64,000 nt of DNA from Lachnospiraceae bacterium (GCA_016282745.1 JAEELL010000143.1:1-64000), one strand, 5' to 3'; counted from the first letter of the stretch, positions 25,238-35,378 are shown. Translations and numbers: made by a program. The notes: generated by a model from the sequence alone, not told the origin.

Positions 25238-27337
25238 TTAATATACGCTGAACAATAACTTACCATAACTTGGGAATGGCCAGTATCTTTCAGATGTAAG
25301 CATTTCTGCTTCGTCAACATATTTTCTTAAGTTCTCCATTGCAGGAAGAATCTCATCTCTCATTGCTTCTGATGTCTTGATAATGTTGTCATAATTTACA
25401 AGACTTGCAAGCTTCTCTTCCAAAACTGTCGTTGCTTCATTAATGGAATCTGTAAGTTCTGAAAGTCTTTCCATTGTAGTAATTTCGTAATTGCATTTTA
25501 CATTTGCACTCACTGACTTCATAAGAGATGTTGTCTTTGCAAGGCTGTAAAGATATCCTTCAATTGCTGCAAGATAATTCTTTCTTACCATATCAACCAT
25601 TGTATGTCCTTCAATGTTGATTGTCTTACAATAATTCTCTAACATAATTTCACATCTTGAATGAAGTTCTGACTCTGTAAATACTTTGTGAGCGATAAGC
25701 ATATCCATGTTCTTCTTATCTAATAAGTGTGGCATAGCATCAGCTGTTGTCTTGAGATTTGAGAGTCCTCTAACCTTTGTAGCTTCCTCAATCCACTCTT
25801 CACCGTATCCGTTACCGTTGAAGATGATTCTCTCATGAGCTTTGATTGTCTCTTTGATAAGTTCATGAAGTTCATTTTCAAAATCAGCTGCTCCTTCAAG
25901 TCTGTCAGCGAACTGCTGTAAACTCTCTGCAACTGCTGCATTTAACATGATATTACAGCAAGCAATACTGTTTGCAGAACCAAGAGATCTGAACTCGAAT
26001 TTGTTTCCTGTAAATGCAAATGGTGATGTACGGTTTCTGTCAGTTGTATCTCTAGAGAATCTTGGAAGTGAATGTACTCCAAGTTTCATAATTACTTTCT
26101 CTGTTCCTTCATAAGGCGTGTCATTCTTGATTGAATCAAGAATTGCTGTAAGCTCATCTCCAAGGAAGATTGAAATGATTGCAGGAGGCGCCTCATTAGC
26201 ACCAAGTCTGTGGTCATTTCCTGCTGTAGCAACTGAAAGACGAAGTAAATCCTGATACTCATCAACAGCCTTGATTACTGCACAAAGCATAAGTAAGAAC
26301 TGTGCATTCTCGCTTGGTGTATCACCAGGTGAAAGAAGGTTTGCTCCTGTGTCTGTTGCCATTGACCAGTTGTTATGCTTTCCTGATCCGTTAACTCCTG
26401 CGAATGGTTTTTCGTGAAGAAGACAAACCATACCATGCTTTCTTGCAACCTTCTGCATAATCTCCATTGTAAGCTGGTTGTTATCTGTAGCCACATTAGT
26501 TGTTGAGAAGATCGGTGCAAGTTCATGCTGAGCAGGTGCAACTTCGTTGTGCTCTGTCTTTGCAAGGATTCCAAGTTTCCAGAGTTCTTCATTTAATTCT
26601 TCCATAAATGCATTTACTCTTGGTTTGATTACACCAAAGTAGTGATCATCAAGTTCCTGTCCTTTTGGAGGCATTGCTCCGAAAAGTGTTCTTCCTGTAT
26701 ATACAAGGTCAGGTCTCTTTTCGAACATTTCCTTATCTACTAAGAAGTATTCCTGTTCAGGACCTACGCTTGTTCTAACGTATTTAACGTCATTTCCAAA
26801 TAATTTTAATACTCTCTTTGCCTGACGGTCAAGTGCCTGCATTGATCTTAAGAGTGGTGTCTTCTTATCAAGAGCATCTCCTGAGTATGAACAGAATGCT
26901 GTTGGAATGCAAAGTGTGTGATCCTTGATAAATGCATATGATGTAGGATCCCAAGCTGTATAACCACGTGCCTCAAATGTTGCTCTAAGTCCTCCTGAAG
27001 GGAATGATGAAGCATCAGGCTCACCCTTGATCAGCTCCTTACCTGAGAATTCCATAATGATTCCTCCGTCAGGTGAAGGTGTGATAAAACTGTCATGCTT
27101 TTCAGCTGTGATTCCTGTAAGTGGCTGGAACCAATGTGTATAATGTGTAGCTCCGTTTTCAACTGCCCACTTCTTCATCTCTGTAGCAACTGCATCTGCT
27201 ACCTTATCATCTAATCTGGTATTTTCATCTATAGTCTTTCTAAGTGAATTATAAATATCCTCTGATAATCTTGCTCTCATTACTCTGTCATCAAATACAA
27301 GAGCTCCAAACATTTCAGGTACGTTTTGTTTGTTCAT
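25238..27337 (-). CDS. glnN: Glutamine synthetase type III
   Basis: The 699-residue protein has the length and sequence of GSIII (GlnN), not the roughly 450-residue GSI. It begins [20 protein letters not shown]. Conserved GSIII segments include [40 protein letters not shown] and [19 protein letters not shown], with [20 protein letters not shown] near the active site. It forms glutamine from glutamate, ammonia and ATP in the cytoplasm and works with the Amt-PII protein downstream. A consensus promoter and a hairpin lie upstream, so expression may be controlled in the leader. Confidence 0.97.
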   Translation of the reverse strand: MNKQNVPEMFGALVFDDRVMRARLSEDIYNSLRKTIDENTRLDDKVADAVATEMKKWAVENGATHYTHWFQPLTGITAEKHDSFITPSPDGGIIMEFSGKELIKGEPDASSFPSGGLRATFEARGYTAWDPTSYAFIKDHTLCIPTAFCSYSGDALDKKTPLLRSMQALDRQAKRVLKLFGNDVKYVRTSVGPEQEYFLVDKEMFEKRPDLVYTGRTLFGAMPPKGQELDDHYFGVIKPRVNAFMEELNEELWKLGILAKTEHNEVAPAQHELAPIFSTTNVATDNNQLTMEIMQKVARKHGMVCLLHEKPFAGVNGSGKHNNWSMATDTGANLLSPGDTPSENAQFLLMLCAVIKAVDEYQDLLRLSVATAGNDHRLGANEAPPAIISIFLGDELTAILDSIKNDTPYEGTEKVIMKLGVHSLPRFSRDTTDRNRTSPFAFTGNKFEFRSLGSANSIACCNIMLNAAVAESLQQFADRLEGAADFENELHELIKETIKAHERIIFNGNGYGEEWIEEATKVRGLSNLKTTADAMPHLLDKKNMDMLIAHKVFTESELHSRCEIMLENYCKTINIEGHTMVDMVRKNYLAAIEGYLYSLAKTTSLMKSVSANVKCNYEITTMERLSELTDSINEATTVLEEKLASLVNYDNIIKTSEAMRDEILPAMENLRKYVDEAEMLTSERYWPFPSYGKLLFSVY

Positions 27338-27404
27338 AACATATTCTCCTTTCCTTTTCAGACTGCAACATATTAAGCAGGTCGACTTCTACTTAATAAT
27401 GTGC

Positions 27405-27470
27405 AAGCCATGAGATAACTTACAAAATAAGTTATCGACTGCGACAGCGATTATTTATAATCGCGATAGC
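27405..27470. repeat. Dispersed intergenic repeat with hairpins, glnN leader
   Basis: The segment AGCCATGAGATAACTTA and the stem GATAACTTA/TAAGTTATC match parts of the repeats at 44998-45048 and 47460-47535. The palindrome GCGATTATTTATAATCGC (about 27447-27464) matches one near 797. Confidence 0.6.
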
Positions 27471-27474
27471 GCAG

Positions 27475-27512
27475 AAAAGGCGCCCTGGAGGTTCATTCTC
27501 CAAGACGCCTTT
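27475..27512 (-). terminator. Terminator-like hairpin at the very start of the glnN transcript
   Basis: AAAGGCGTCTTGGAG pairs with CTCCAGGGCGCCTTT (minus strand), followed by TTCTG. Since the promoter at 27527-27555 predicts a start near 27520, the hairpin begins within about eight bases of the 5' end. It may protect the mRNA or attenuate it. It could alternatively end a long serpin transcript. Confidence 0.6.
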
Positions 27513-27526
27513 GTCTTATGTCGTGA

Positions 27527-27555
27527 ATTATAGCCACAAAAAAATCTGCTGTCAA
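27527..27555 (-). promoter_or_regulatory. glnN promoter, perfect sigma-A consensus
   Basis: TTGACA (27550-27555), 17 bp, TATAAT (27527-27532) on the minus strand. The rest of the 27556-27818 gap is very AT-rich, with nothing else I can support. Confidence 0.8.
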
Positions 27556-27818
27556 GTTTTTTTCTGATTTCTTAATTTTTTTAATTGCTAAGTTTAGATT
27601 ATTAATTTTTTATTTTTATTTTTAAAGTCCATATCCGTAATTCAACCGGATTTATACCAAATTTATATGTAATTTAACCCAAATTCATATATTTATATAA
27701 TTTTCTCTTATTCACAAACTAATCATACCAATTTCTTTGCATATTATTCATCCTCCATAAAAAACTGTTGGATAAATTACTAATATTCAATTTTCAAGTT
27801 TTTTCAAAAATTTTGACA

Positions 27819-29015
27819 TCATTCTTCAGGATTAACATACTTTCCAATAAATAATATTTCTCCTGATATATTATCTTTAATCATATAAGCAAAAGGCCTG
27901 TCAAGGTATACCGTTTTTTCATAATCATCAAGTACTGCGCTTACTTTTTTAAAGCATGTAACTGCCACTGCCCTGGTTCCACTTTCATCAAGAGTAATTT
28001 TGGTCTTTTGAAAGAATGTTCCCATTTCTTCAGCCGGACAATTCTCAAGCATTTTACACGTCTTTACGCTGGAAAGATTCAGTTCATCAAGAACATTATC
28101 CAATGTCTTTGAATTTACTCTTAAATCATCTGATTTCCATTCGTATTCAAATTTTGGAAGTTTTATTGATAAATCATCAACCTCACGCCTTGATGCCATA
28201 AATGAGCTGATATCCAGATCTGCTAATTTGAACTCCCCTTCTTCTTTTGGAAGAATTGCAATAAATGAGTATTCCCTTTTTTTGCCATATGTTTTTTCAA
28301 ATCCTTGAGCGTATCTATTTTCGTAATAAATAGATTCTTCTGAATTCAACATTGAAACCTGTTTTATTGAACCGTCTGCCAATGTAAAATCTTCAGTTTC
28401 TGTATCAGACTTCTTAAATTTCTTTGTCCATTTGCCATCAAAGGCTGTTGCGTTAAATATTGCAACATACTCAGGAGGACTATCAACCACCTGTTTAATC
28501 AATCTGTGAGTGTGTTTGTATGCCCATCTATTTATCTTTTTAACTGTCGATGAATTCATAGGCTCCTTATACACTTTTGCATCATAATATTTTTTAGCGT
28601 TTTTGCTAAAACTTCCGTTCAGTTTATATTCGTTGTCATACCATACGCTATTTGCAATATTTAAAACTCCTTTAGCTTTTGCTGATTTTATCAATGCATT
28701 TACATACTCATTATATTCATCAACATTTATGCCTAAATAATCACTCACTTCCTTTTTCACATTTTCATCTGAACTGTTTGCTACCATTCCAAGAACACAA
28801 TTTAATGATATCGGACTGACAAGAACATTGCCATTAGACTCAAACAAATCAACAAGTTCTGTTGCTCTCTTTATATTTGCCTCAGCATACTCTGTGTCTT
28901 CAACTCTCGATTTTGCATTAATATTGTACTTGTATTCTGTTGTTATTTCCCTAACTGAAATGACACCTATTGTCAAAGCCAGCGCCATACAAATAATTCC
29001 GATTATTTTTTTCAT
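27819..29015 (-). CDS. Serpin (serine protease inhibitor), exported
   Basis: The 398-residue protein has an N-terminal signal anchor (MKKIIGIICMALALTIGVIS) and a full serpin fold: NVLVSPISLNCVLGMVANSS near the start, the hinge ITLDESGTRAVAVTCFKKV before the reactive loop, and the C-terminal LDRPFAYMIKDNISGEILFIGKYVNP. Serpins trap proteases by loop insertion. The hinge is Thr/Ala-rich as in inhibitory members, though shorter than the usual EEGTEAAAAT. It likely protects the cell surface from host or rival proteases. It follows the ECF sigma and anti-sigma genes after 44 bp, so it may belong to that stress regulon. Confidence 0.92.
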   Translation of the reverse strand: MKKIIGIICMALALTIGVISVREITTEYKYNINAKSRVEDTEYAEANIKRATELVDLFESNGNVLVSPISLNCVLGMVANSSDENVKKEVSDYLGINVDEYNEYVNALIKSAKAKGVLNIANSVWYDNEYKLNGSFSKNAKKYYDAKVYKEPMNSSTVKKINRWAYKHTHRLIKQVVDSPPEYVAIFNATAFDGKWTKKFKKSDTETEDFTLADGSIKQVSMLNSEESIYYENRYAQGFEKTYGKKREYSFIAILPKEEGEFKLADLDISSFMASRREVDDLSIKLPKFEYEWKSDDLRVNSKTLDNVLDELNLSSVKTCKMLENCPAEEMGTFFQKTKITLDESGTRAVAVTCFKKVSAVLDDYEKTVYLDRPFAYMIKDNISGEILFIGKYVNPEE

Positions 29016-29059
29016 TTTTACTCGCCTCCATTTTCTTCAGCTATTGAATTGGCTGATAA

Positions 29060-29761
29060 TTATCTGTCCGTTATATTTTCCGCAAATTTTTCAGCCATCT
29101 CAACTGTCGCATCCTTACCTTCAATTATGATATCCATGTAATAGTTATCTCCTTTATATTCAGCGATAACTTTATCCTCGTATGTTGTTATCACAATCTT
29201 TCGTCCTGCCACCTCTTTTTCTACTATCTCTATTGGTTCCATTTCCTCAGGCTCATATTTTGTCAGTAAGTCCTGCTTGAAAGTAACTTTTGAATCCTCT
29301 GATTCAAATTTCTGGATCCATAAATAGTAATCATCTTTTATAATTTCCATCGGTCCTTCTTTATAGCCATCCGGTACAGCAAGTTTGTATTTTGGCATGA
29401 TAATAGTATTTGGTCTTTTAGGCGAGGTATAATCATCCCAAGGATTAGAATCATCATCCGGTAATGTCCCATTAACTTTTTCGAACAGCGATCCAATCTT
29501 TGGTCCTAAAATTCCCAGATATATTGGTGTACCAAGAATCACAATTAAACACGCTGCAATCGCAACTCTACTTGCAACCATCGTAAGCTGCCCCATCCAA
29601 ATACGTTTTCCATAATGATTATTCCACTTAATAAGTTTTTTCACTTTTTTCTCAAAAGGTTCAGAAAAAATGTGCCCTTTGACATTTTCAGGAATGTGCT
29701 CCATATAAATGGAGTTATAACGCAAAACTGCTTCTTCAATAATTTTCTCTTCAAGCTCCAT
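29060..29761 (-). CDS. Anti-sigma factor-like membrane protein (DUF4367 type)
   Basis: The 233-residue protein has a cytoplasmic N-terminal part (about 1-65), one membrane segment (about 66-88) and an outer domain (about 110-233). The outer domain, YKEGPMEIIKDDYYLWIQKFES through KVIAEYKGDNYYMDII, is like DUF4367. It starts four bases after the ECF sigma stop with a GGAGG site, the standard sigma/anti-sigma arrangement. By analogy it holds the sigma factor at the membrane until an outside signal arrives. Confidence 0.8.
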   Translation of the reverse strand: MELEEKIIEEAVLRYNSIYMEHIPENVKGHIFSEPFEKKVKKLIKWNNHYGKRIWMGQLTMVASRVAIAACLIVILGTPIYLGILGPKIGSLFEKVNGTLPDDDSNPWDDYTSPKRPNTIIMPKYKLAVPDGYKEGPMEIIKDDYYLWIQKFESEDSKVTFKQDLLTKYEPEEMEPIEIVEKEVAGRKIVITTYEDKVIAEYKGDNYYMDIIIEGKDATVEMAEKFAENITDR

Positions 29762-29765
29762 TTCA

Positions 29766-30278
29766 TCACTCCTCCATCATTTTTTCCAACATCTTTTTTG
29801 CTCTGAAAAGTTTCTGTCTGACATTTCCCTCGGTGAGTCCTGTTATCTCGGAAATTTCCTTTCCTGAATAGCCAAACACATACTTTAACTGCATCAGGGA
29901 TGACATTTCTCCCGGCAACATATCAATCATTTTCACAACATCATTCACTATATTCGCCGAACTATTGTCGCTGACATTTTCCAATGCTTCATCACTGACA
30001 ACAGTGAATTTGCTATTTTTGTCTGCAATTCTGCATGCTTCTCTCTTCACTATTATTGCCACAAAATTCTTGGTCTCAGTGCTTTCCACGTCTCCAATTT
30101 TATCCATGTTCTTTGCAATTCTAATTAGAGTTTCCTGAACAGCATCTTCTGCATCATGTTCACTGTTTAACATTTGGTTAGCTATGTAATACAGCAAATT
30201 TCGATACTTGTAATACAACTTTTCAAATTTACTTTTTTCCTCTTCCCCATCAATTAAAGATAAATATAGCGCTATCAT
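29766..30278 (-). CDS. ECF-type RNA polymerase sigma factor
   Basis: The 170-residue protein has region 2 (YYKYRNLLYYIANQMLNSEHDAEDAVQETLIRI) and region 4 with a helix-turn-helix (YSGKEISEITGLTEGNVRQKLFRAKKML). The start is ATG 30278, with AAGGAT four bases upstream; the longer frame to 30329 would begin before that site. It leads an operon with its anti-sigma gene and a serpin gene. A candidate self-regulated promoter lies at 30370-30395. Confidence 0.92.
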   Translation of the reverse strand: MIALYLSLIDGEEEKSKFEKLYYKYRNLLYYIANQMLNSEHDAEDAVQETLIRIAKNMDKIGDVESTETKNFVAIIVKREACRIADKNSKFTVVSDEALENVSDNSSANIVNDVVKMIDMLPGEMSSLMQLKYVFGYSGKEISEITGLTEGNVRQKLFRAKKMLEKMMEE

Positions 30279-30369
30279 TTTTATCCTTTCTTCCGTACAG
30301 ACATATTTCTTCTCATGGCTGACGTGCAATCCGCAGTGAGCTCTCTTGATTTATGTCTCATATATATAA

Positions 30370-30395
30370 ACCCTGCATTTTTACAAAATGTTACA
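30370..30395 (-). promoter_or_regulatory. Candidate autoregulated ECF promoter
   Basis: TGTAAC (30390-30395), 16 bp and GGGT (30370-30373) on the minus strand resemble ECF promoters, which have an AAC-type -35 and a short -10 about 16 bp away. It precedes the sigma gene by about 90 bp. Confidence 0.45.
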
Positions 30396-30516
30396 CTTTC
30401 CAAAATTTTTTTCTGATTATTTTTTACTGCATTTTTAACTGAGACAAGTTTTTACTTACCGCTTATAGAAGTGGTTATCTTATCCGGCTGAGATAAAACC
30501 GGTAGTCTAATCATAC

Positions 30517-30588
30517 AAAAAAGTGCCCGCTTTCTGTGATATGCACCCAAAATCTCGCGAGCGAGTCTTGAATGAAGCAGGCACTTTC
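30517..30588 (-). terminator. Terminator of the lipoprotein gene, with nested palindrome
   Basis: AAAGTGCC-GCTT at 30520-30532 pairs with AAGC-GGCACTTT at 30575-30587; T-runs lie on both sides, so it may act both ways. The loop holds CTCGCGAGCGAG, a sequence also found in the repeat at 47460. The rest of the 30279-30669 gap shows only the ECF promoter. Confidence 0.75.
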
Positions 30589-30669
30589 ATTTATTTTTCC
30601 ACGATAATATTTAATCCTGTTATTTACTCAAACTGGTTTGAGCAAATTTTTCCTGACACTAAATGCTCG

Positions 30670-31164
30670 TCAGTTTTCAAACATTTTCAAAAAAGCACTC
30701 TTAACATTATCATCATTGTCACAGATAATCAGTGCAATGTATTGTTCCTTTACAACTATCTTTGCAGCATCCACCCTTGGGACTTCCTCAGGCTCATACT
30801 GCTCATACGTGTTGTGACGTTTCTTCAGATGTTCCTCCAAACTCGCCTTTGCCTCTGCCATATCTGACTTTGACTTCAGTTCAATAACTGCTATTTCATC
30901 GGCTTTTCCCTCCGCTGAAAAAGTCAGAAAATAATCTGCTACTTTGTCATAGTCTATTTTTGAAAGGTATGGAAATGATTCCTTAGCATCTTCATCTCCA
31001 CTGCTTACAACGGTCATTTCAGGGAGCGATTCGTCAGCGGCAAGCATCTGCTCTCTCATTTTATTCATATCAACATCTACGCCACTGCTCTTCTTGTTGC
31101 AGGCTGAAAGGCACATCATCACTGCCACACACATTGTTATTATAATAATCAATCTGTTCTTCAT
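30670..31164 (-). CDS. Lipoprotein, DUF4358-like
   Basis: The 164-residue protein has a lipobox (LSAC, Cys about residue 21) after a hydrophobic signal. The mature part, FPYLSKIDYDKVADYFLTFSAEGKADEIAVIELKS followed by a Lys/Glu-rich helix and IALIICDNDD, fits the DUF4358 family of Firmicutes lipoproteins, whose role is unknown. A TAGGAG site precedes the start. It has its own terminator and appears to be a single-gene unit. Confidence 0.78.
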   Translation of the reverse strand: MKNRLIIIITMCVAVMMCLSACNKKSSGVDVDMNKMREQMLAADESLPEMTVVSSGDEDAKESFPYLSKIDYDKVADYFLTFSAEGKADEIAVIELKSKSDMAEAKASLEEHLKKRHNTYEQYEPEEVPRVDAAKIVVKEQYIALIICDNDDNVKSAFLKMFEN

Positions 31165-31262
31165 CTATAATGCTCCTATATGGTTATATTCACCATTTGT
31201 ATTCATTTATTATAATCAATAATTCAATCTTTTAATTAGATTATACTTTTTTGAATCTAATT

Positions 31263-32789
31263 TTAATTTGCGTAATAATCATCTCCAGACTGTCCGTCAC
31301 TCTGAGTGTCGTTCTGATTATAATCGCCAATGAGATCATTCTGATTTTCATTGCCGTTGTTGCCATCCATATCACCTTCCGGCACTTCTTCAGATATTTC
31401 GTCACTAATGTATACCGAAAGCTTATCACCAAAGGCCTTGTCAACTGCCTTTTGAAGTTCCTTCTTTTGTTTGTCTGTGAGATTTGCAATGCCATCGACG
31501 CTGTTCTTATTCAGCGTAATCCAGTACAGATAACCTCCGGTTTCTTCATCTCTGATCCACGAGTATGTATTGAACGAGTAAGGCAAATCTTCCAGATTAC
31601 CTGATATCAACGCGTCATCAAGACTTGTTATCATTGCTCTGATAATTCCATCTACCTCATTGTCAACCTTGCCTTTATATCTAATGCAAAATGATGTTAT
31701 GCCATCATTCATTTCCTTTCTGATAATGTCTGGCATTTCGTATACATTTTCCACCTCTTCCATATTCCTGTAAGCCATGTTGTATTTAAGGGAATCTGCC
31801 GCAGGGAAATAACCTGTATCCCATTCCAAATCTGCGCAACGCATTGAATCAGACATATTGAAATGACTGTAATCTCCTGTCTCGCTGTCAGTATAAACAT
31901 CTGTGTGATACCAGTGCCCGTCCAGTTTGACCAAATTCCATGAATGGAACAAATCGGTATTATGAACAACCATACAATCAATTCCCATCATATTCATAAA
32001 CAGTCTGAAAGTTGTGGCATATCCGACGCATACTGCCTGTCTGAATTTCAATGTTCCGTAAGGGTTGTCGCTATCTTTGCTACTGGTTGGAATAACAGTA
32101 AGCATACCCTTGTCCTCTCCGATATTTTCACACATCCAGTCATATATAGCCTTTTCCTTTTCATAATCAGACATCTTCTCATCTGTCACTGAATTGATTA
32201 TGTCTGCTGCAAGATTCATTGCTTCCTTTTGCTTCTTATCAAGACCTTTTGTATCTCCGGTTAAATAAGCATTTGATATATCTGATGTATCTTTTATCTC
32301 GTATCTCTCAGATATTATAACACCATTTTCTTTCGTAATAATCTTGGCATTTTCTTCATCAATCTGCTTCTGGGCCATATATGAAACAGCCTTATATGTC
32401 TTCACCGAAAAAATCGTAGATGCAACAACACTAAAAGATAAAATTCCTACGACAACAGCCAGCAATAAAGGAACTGTATTTTTATTATCCTGTCCGGTCA
32501 ATTTGCTAATTTGAGTCTTTGCTGCCTTCGATAATCCCCTAATTGACTTTCCTGTTTGTTTTGATATTGTATTCAAAATATTAGTTTCGTTTGTCGCTGT
32601 GTTTTTTGTTGCTTTTGCTTCTGGTTGTTTTGTCGCTTTTGTTTCTACAGGTGCTTTTGTTCCTGCACTTTTCTTATTTGCATCCGCTATTCCTTTATTG
32701 ATATTCTTCTTGATATTCTGTTCCTGTCGTCTGTTGTTTGCATTTACTTTTTTATTGTTCTTCTTTTTACCATTTTTACTTTTTGCCAT
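31263..32789 (-). CDS. Membrane-anchored transglutaminase-like protein
   Basis: The 508-residue protein begins with about 110 residues rich in Lys, Asn, Ala and Thr, then a membrane segment (about 103-125), then an outer part. Residues about 200-300 hold a transglutaminase-like core with the catalytic triad in order: AVCVGYATTFRLFM (Cys), HSWNLVKLDGHWYHTD (His, Asp). The Asp/Asn-rich C-terminus looks disordered. Such proteins are cysteine proteases or crosslinkers acting at the cell wall. The cytoplasmic Lys/Asn-rich tail may bind nucleic acid or phospholipid, but this is speculation. Confidence 0.82.
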   Translation of the reverse strand: MAKSKNGKKKNNKKVNANNRRQEQNIKKNINKGIADANKKSAGTKAPVETKATKQPEAKATKNTATNETNILNTISKQTGKSIRGLSKAAKTQISKLTGQDNKNTVPLLLAVVVGILSFSVVASTIFSVKTYKAVSYMAQKQIDEENAKIITKENGVIISERYEIKDTSDISNAYLTGDTKGLDKKQKEAMNLAADIINSVTDEKMSDYEKEKAIYDWMCENIGEDKGMLTVIPTSSKDSDNPYGTLKFRQAVCVGYATTFRLFMNMMGIDCMVVHNTDLFHSWNLVKLDGHWYHTDVYTDSETGDYSHFNMSDSMRCADLEWDTGYFPAADSLKYNMAYRNMEEVENVYEMPDIIRKEMNDGITSFCIRYKGKVDNEVDGIIRAMITSLDDALISGNLEDLPYSFNTYSWIRDEETGGYLYWITLNKNSVDGIANLTDKQKKELQKAVDKAFGDKLSVYISDEISEEVPEGDMDGNNGNENQNDLIGDYNQNDTQSDGQSGDDYYAN

Positions 32790-32935
32790 TTTTTCTCTCC
32801 TGTTATCTTTAACGAAATAATGTAAACATCATTATTCATATTTTTCATCTCGTTTTCCTACTCAAAATTCAATTGAGTTTATTTAGCAATTTATTAGACC
32901 TTTTTTCATAACTTAATCTGACAATTTCCGATAAA

Positions 32936-33412
32936 TCAGTAGATTGTTTTATCTTCTTTATTTGCAAAAGATTTAAATGTCTCAATTGTCATATCCCTGT
33001 CCATACCCACTAGCTGCAACGTATCCTCATCAGATTCATTTGAAACTATCTTTTGAAGATAACTATAGATAAAATCATCTCTAAAGCCTATATTGGCCGC
33101 GTCTTCTTTTGTGTTGCCGTAATAAACCTTTTTAATATTTGCCCATATTATTGCTGACATGCACATAGGGCATGGAAAGCATGATGTGTAGAGTTCGCAA
33201 TCGGCAAGATTATACGTTGACAGATTATGACATGCATCTCTTATAGCCATAACCTCCGCATGAGCTGTCGGATCATTGTTCATCAAAACGTGATTCGAAC
33301 CTCGCCCTACAACTTTTCCATCCTTTACTATAACCGCACCAAAAGGTCCACCTGCGTTTGTCACCAGATTATCCTTTGCCAAATTATCTGCAGCCTGCAT
33401 ATACCCGTTCAT
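32936..33412 (-). CDS. guaD: Guanine deaminase (cytidine-deaminase fold)
   Basis: The 158-residue enzyme matches Bacillus-type GuaD across its length: GGPFGAVIVKDGKVVGRGSN, the zinc site DPTAHAEVMAIRDAC and SCFPCPMCMSAIIWA, GFRDDFIY and the terminal FKSFANKED. It converts guanine to xanthine and ammonia in purine salvage. The start used is ATG 33412, with AGAGG eight bases before it; GTG and ATG codons slightly upstream overlap the site. Confidence 0.9.
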   Translation of the reverse strand: MNGYMQAADNLAKDNLVTNAGGPFGAVIVKDGKVVGRGSNHVLMNNDPTAHAEVMAIRDACHNLSTYNLADCELYTSCFPCPMCMSAIIWANIKKVYYGNTKEDAANIGFRDDFIYSYLQKIVSNESDEDTLQLVGMDRDMTIETFKSFANKEDKTIY

Positions 33413-33450
33413 AAACATCACCTCTTTTTAGTATTAATATTTCTTTCACT

Positions 33451-33576
33451 TCATCTGTTGGATTCTTTTGATGCATCTTCCAGGACTAATACGTCTGCCC
33501 CAATTCTATCAGCCAGCCATTCTGCATATCTCTTTGTATAGCCGGTCGCTGACGTATAAATAATTAATTTTTTCAT
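33451..33576 (-). pseudogene. Flavodoxin N-terminal remnant
   Basis: The 41-residue frame MKKLIIYTSATGYTKRYAEW reads like the FMN-phosphate loop of a flavodoxin, then stops after the second strand (ADVLVLEDASKESNR). Whole flavodoxins need about 140 residues. A GGAG site is present. The rest of the gene is absent, so this is a degraded fragment. Confidence 0.6.
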
Positions 33577-33647
33577 CCCAGTAAAAGCTCCTACTTTTTT
33601 ATTTATCCAACCTATTATTCCCTGATATTTCCTATCTTTATTATACA

Positions 33648-33678
33648 AAAAACTCTTTGGAAAACCAAAGATTTTTTT
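33648..33678 (-). terminator. Intrinsic terminator of the NSS transporter gene
   Basis: TCTTTGG/CCAAAGA stem with a four-base loop and T-runs on both sides. It works for the minus-strand symporter gene ending at 33770 and may work both ways. Confidence 0.75.
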
Positions 33679-33769
33679 GATTTCAGATATGAATTAATCC
33701 CTTTACTCAAAATAGCAGTTAACAAAGTTCTATAAATAATTTGGAATATATCAAAATTCCTTTATTGTC

Positions 33770-35323
33770 CTACAATTTTACAATTCCAAATGACTGTAAC
33801 AACAGTACAAATAAAAGAATTGGTGCAACAAACTTTATCATCACAATGTAAAGTAGCTTTCTGCTAAACTTGTGCTTTTCCTGCTCAACTTCTTCAATAA
33901 CGTATGAAGGTTGTGCAACCCAGCCTATCAAAATACATGTCAACAATGCGACAAGTGGCATAAACCAACTATTACTTATGAAATCAAGAATATCAAGTAT
34001 CTGTCCTTTTGTGCCGTTTGGAAGATTTACTTCGACATATAACTTGTTGTATCCAAGACAAACAACAACTCCAAGGAACAATGCATACAACGTTGTCAAA
34101 CTTGCACTGATTCTTCTTCTCAATTTAAACTTATCCATAAGTCCTGATACAATAGCTTCCATAATCGATACTGACGATGTCAATGCAGCAAATATTACTG
34201 TAAGGAAGAATATAATTCCTACAACTGATCCAGCATTTCCCATTTTGACAAATACCTTTGGAAGTGACTGGAACATCAGTCCGGGACCTGCCGTCATTCC
34301 TTCTCTTCCTGAGAACACAAATACCGCCGGAACAATCATAAGGCCTGCTAACATCGCAACTATCATATCAAATAGCTCAATCTGATTAATTGAGCTCATA
34401 AGATCAGCGTCTTTTTTGGCATAGGAACCGTAAGCGACCATGATACCCATGGCAACACTGATTGAAAAGAACAACTGTCCCATGGCATCCATAAGTACCT
34501 GTACAAATTTAGCCAGCGTAAGCCCTGTCAAATCAGGGACAACATATACTTTTAATCCATCAAGACCGGTTACATCTCCATTTTTTAGTGTAAGAGCGAA
34601 CAGTGATATTCCAAGTATCAATACAAGAAGGATTGGCATGAGAATCTTGCTTAGTTCCTCAATTCCCTTATTTACTCCTCTGAGAACTACAAATGATGTG
34701 GCTGCAAGGAAAACGACAAACCAAATAATTGGTTCATTTACGCTTGTTATATAATCGCCGAAAAAATTGTCACTGGCTGCCATTTCAGCCTTTCCAAAGA
34801 CGAAAACCATAAAATACTTTAGCACCCAACCACCGATTGCACAGTAGTACGGAAGAATAAGAACAGGAACAATCCAAGCAAGTCCGCCGAGAAATCCCCA
34901 GCCTTTCTTCACTTTACCGTAGGCAGTGAGAGGTCCCTGTGCAGTTCTTCTACCTATTGAAATCTCAGTTGTAAGCAATGTAAAACCAAATGTCAACGTC
35001 AAAATTATATATATAACCAGGAACAATCCGCCTCCGTCTTTTGCTGCGAGATACGGGAATCTCCAAATATTTCCAAGTCCGACTGCACTACCTGCTGCCG
35101 CCATAATAAAACCTATAGACGATGCAAAACTGTTTCTGCCACCTGATTTGCCATCGCTAATGCTGTTGTTTGCGCCGTTGGAATTGCTATTGTTATTACT
35201 TGAATCAGCATTGGCGCTGGTGCTTCTTGCGTTGGCGCTGATATTTGCGCTAGTGCTGGCGCTGCTGCTACTTGTGTTAGCACTTCTGCTGGCACTATTT
35301 GAGTTACTACTGCTAAAATCCAT
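33770..35323 (-). CDS. Sodium-dependent transporter, NSS (SNF) family
   Basis: The 517-residue protein has about 11-12 membrane segments. The NSS sodium-site signature is in TM1, FASSIGFIMAAAGSAVGLGNIWRFPYLAAKDGGG. These carriers import amino acids with sodium (LeuT, MhsT). The start is ATG 35323; the longer frame to 35398 only reads through the repeat upstream. The first 60 or so residues are almost pure Ser/Asn/Ala/Thr, a rare disordered cytoplasmic tail for this family. Confidence 0.88.
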   Translation of the reverse strand: MDFSSSNSNSASRSANTSSSSASTSANISANARSTSANADSSNNNSNSNGANNSISDGKSGGRNSFASSIGFIMAAAGSAVGLGNIWRFPYLAAKDGGGLFLVIYIILTLTFGFTLLTTEISIGRRTAQGPLTAYGKVKKGWGFLGGLAWIVPVLILPYYCAIGGWVLKYFMVFVFGKAEMAASDNFFGDYITSVNEPIIWFVVFLAATSFVVLRGVNKGIEELSKILMPILLVLILGISLFALTLKNGDVTGLDGLKVYVVPDLTGLTLAKFVQVLMDAMGQLFFSISVAMGIMVAYGSYAKKDADLMSSINQIELFDMIVAMLAGLMIVPAVFVFSGREGMTAGPGLMFQSLPKVFVKMGNAGSVVGIIFFLTVIFAALTSSVSIMEAIVSGLMDKFKLRRRISASLTTLYALFLGVVVCLGYNKLYVEVNLPNGTKGQILDILDFISNSWFMPLVALLTCILIGWVAQPSYVIEEVEQEKHKFSRKLLYIVMIKFVAPILLFVLLLQSFGIVKL

Positions 35324-35378
35324 TATAATGCTCACTTTCTTATTATTTCTTCTACTTTTATTTTCTTGCTGTTCTTGT

